From assembly GCA_039916225.1 (NCBI GenBank), contig JBDSLU010000105.1:1-7619 (forward strand): a stretch of 7,619 nucleotides of DNA, read 5' to 3'. The stretch comes from JBDSLU01 sp039916225. GTDB taxonomy: Bacteria; Acidobacteriota; Vicinamibacteria; Vicinamibacterales; Vicinamibacteraceae. This document shows positions 6,928 to 7,619 of the stretch, one piece after another. Positions within the stretch are counted from its first letter, which is position 1. Each line of letters starts with the position of its first letter. Position numbers and translations under genes: made by a program. The notes under the pieces are model-generated. The model had not been told where the DNA came from and searched no databases. It was given only the letters and a program-made list of their open reading frames with translations.

Positions 6928-7619
6928 ATGCCCGTCAACGTCGTCATGCCCCAGATGGGGGAGTCGGTGACCGAGGGCACGGTCGTCCGCTGGATCCGCA
7001 AGGTCGGCGACCACGTCGATCGTGACGAGCCGTTGTTCGAGATCTCGACCGACAAGGTCGACGCCGAGATTCCGTCGCCGGCCGCCGGCACGCTGGCCGC
7101 GATCCACGTCAAGGAAGGCGAGACGGTGCCGATCGACGCCCTGGTCGCCGTGATCGCCCAGGCCGGCGAAGCGATCGAGGCGGGACCGCAGGCGGACGGC
7201 GTGCCGGACAAGACCGCGGCCGTCGCGCCGCAAGCCCGGGCCGTCGGGGCACCCTCCGCAGCCCCGCCGACGAGCGCGCCGCCCGCGTCGGTGCCGGCGG
7301 CCCGCGCCGAAGCGGCGGAGGTGCAGGGCCGCGAAGGCGGGCGCCTGCGCTCGTCGCCGCTGGTCCGCCGCATCGCGAGCGAGCATCAGGTCGACATCGG
7401 CTCGATCCCCGGCTCCGGCATCGGCGGCCGGGTCACCAAGCACGACATTTTGAGAGTGGTGGAGGCCGGCGGCACGCCGGCTTCCACCATCTCACACCGC
7501 GCCGAAGCGGCCCACGGACCCCGCCGCCGCGAAGGCGGGCCCACCGTCACCACCCGCGAAGGCGGCCCCATCGGCGGGCCGGCGCCGGCCTTTGCCGACG
7601 GCGAACGCGTCGCCGCGGT
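6928..7619 (+). CDS. 2-oxo acid dehydrogenase E2, dihydrolipoyl acyltransferase (5' part, runs off right edge)
   Basis: The window holds 230 residues and no stop; the catalytic acyltransferase domain should follow outside. Residues 2-78 form one lipoyl domain, MPQMGESVTEGTVVRWIRKVGD to VAVIAQ, with the lipoylated Lys43 in STDKVDAEIPSP. A flexible Ala/Pro-rich linker follows (about 80-130). Then comes a peripheral subunit-binding domain, SSPLVRRIASEHQVDIGSIPGSGIGGRVTKHDIL (about 142-174), which docks E3 and/or E1. A second linker (about 178-217) is unusual: it is poor in Ala-Pro runs, contains two REGG motifs and is encoded by a strong DNA hairpin plus repeats. PAPAFADGERV (218-228) then looks like the normal approach to the catalytic core. 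The TDKVD-EIPSP lipoyl motif resembles succinyltransferase (sucB-type) E2s of Actinobacteria and Acidobacteria. A pyruvate or branched-chain E2 cannot be excluded without the core. The start is the ATG at 6928 with GAGGA upstream. Confidence 0.94.
   Translation, partial: MPVNVVMPQMGESVTEGTVVRWIRKVGDHVDRDEPLFEISTDKVDAEIPSPAAGTLAAIHVKEGETVPIDALVAVIAQAGEAIEAGPQADGVPDKTAAVAPQARAVGAPSAAPPTSAPPASVPAARAEAAEVQGREGGRLRSSPLVRRIASEHQVDIGSIPGSGIGGRVTKHDILRVVEAGGTPASTISHRAEAAHGPRRREGGPTVTTREGGPIGGPAPAFADGERVAA
7329..7342. repeat. Repeat copy 1, CCGCGAAGGCGGGC
   Basis: This 14-base copy is identical to 7527-7540 and shares its first 12 bases with 7554-7565. All three copies sit in the same codon phase and encode REGG. 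This one is in the outer linker, just before the subunit-binding domain. Confidence 0.7.
7451..7494. repeat. Long inverted repeat (hairpin) inside the E2 linker
   Basis: The left arm is 7451-7470 and the right arm 7476-7494, around the 5-base loop GGCAC. Fourteen pairs (7457-7470 with 7476-7489, one of them G-T) are extended by five further Watson-Crick pairs (7451-7455 with 7490-7494) after a single bulged G at 7456. The reading frame passes through it, coding LRVVEAGGTPASTISH. No T-run follows, so it does not look like a terminator. Confidence 0.8.
7498..7510. repeat. Second copy of CGCGCCGAAGCGG (first at 7303-7315)
   Basis: A 13-base perfect direct repeat 195 bases apart and in the same codon phase; both copies encode RAEAA. 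In each case an REGG-encoding repeat follows within a few codons (RAEAAEVQGREGG versus RAEAAHGPRRREGG). This suggests a duplicated linker module flanking the subunit-binding domain. Confidence 0.55.
7527..7540. repeat. Repeat copy 2, CCGCGAAGGCGGGC
   Basis: A perfect 14-base match to the copy at 7329, found 32 bases after the hairpin. With its left flank it can fold as CCGCC, loop GCGAA, GGCGG (7524-7538). It encodes the first REGG of the second linker. Confidence 0.7.
7554..7565. repeat. Repeat copy 3, CCGCGAAGGCGG
   Basis: The 12-base core is repeated 27 bases (nine codons) after copy 2, in the same frame, encoding TREGG. The following CCC differs from the GC that follows the other copies. 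Confidence 0.65.

Noticed and set aside
5467..7443. A 658-codon open frame on the minus strand opposite lpdA and E2
   Set aside because: It is the mirror image of two clearly conserved genes. It has low-complexity Arg/Asp/Gly/Ala composition and no motif.
7451..7494. The E2 hairpin as a transcription terminator
   Set aside because: No T-run follows on either side in a useful position, and the E2 frame continues with domain-like sequence beyond it.

Overview
This is a gene-dense, very GC-rich bacterial stretch of roughly chromosomal-housekeeping character, with eight protein genes and no gene-free gap over about 100 bases. I infer a Gram-negative bacterium, since one protein has a Sec-type signal peptide followed by a periplasmic beta-propeller. 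An acidobacterium such as a member of Vicinamibacteria fits best, judging from GC content, the PQQ-repeat propeller, and the E3/E2 gene pair with a TDKVDAEIPSP-type lipoyl domain. This assignment is an impression, not a database result. No rRNA, tRNA, CRISPR array, insertion sequence or phage gene was seen.

Left block (1-5374, minus strand, read from high to low coordinates): six genes lie head to tail with gaps of 15, -4, about 18-24, -4 and 10 bases. In transcription order they are an NtrC-type sigma-54 activator/response regulator, 3-methyladenine DNA glycosylase I (tag), an iron-containing (group III) alcohol dehydrogenase, a SAM-dependent methyltransferase, a secreted PQQ-type beta-propeller, and the beginning of a YaeQ-family gene that runs off the left edge. 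Two junctions are 4-base start/stop overlaps (GTGA and ATGA). Spacing and orientation suggest one transcription unit, but the products do not form an obvious single pathway.

Divergent region (5375-5475): 101 bases separate the regulator start from the rightward genes. It holds a good plus-strand sigma-70-like promoter (TGGACA, 18 bases, TATAAT). The -35 box of this promoter overlaps the start codon of the regulator.

Right block (5476-7619, plus strand): dihydrolipoamide dehydrogenase (E3, lpdA) is followed after 27 bases by the E2 acyltransferase of a 2-oxo acid dehydrogenase complex, which is cut off by the right edge. E2 carries the swinging lipoyl arm and E3 reoxidises it, so co-transcription makes sense.

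The most unusual signal lies in the E2 gene. After the peripheral subunit-binding domain, the inter-domain linker holds a long near-perfect DNA hairpin. Three in-frame copies of the core CCGCGAAGGCGG occur, one before that domain and two after the hairpin. The reading frame stays open and normal-looking E2 sequence resumes afterwards. This resembles a small palindromic or dispersed repeat that has been tolerated inside a protein linker.
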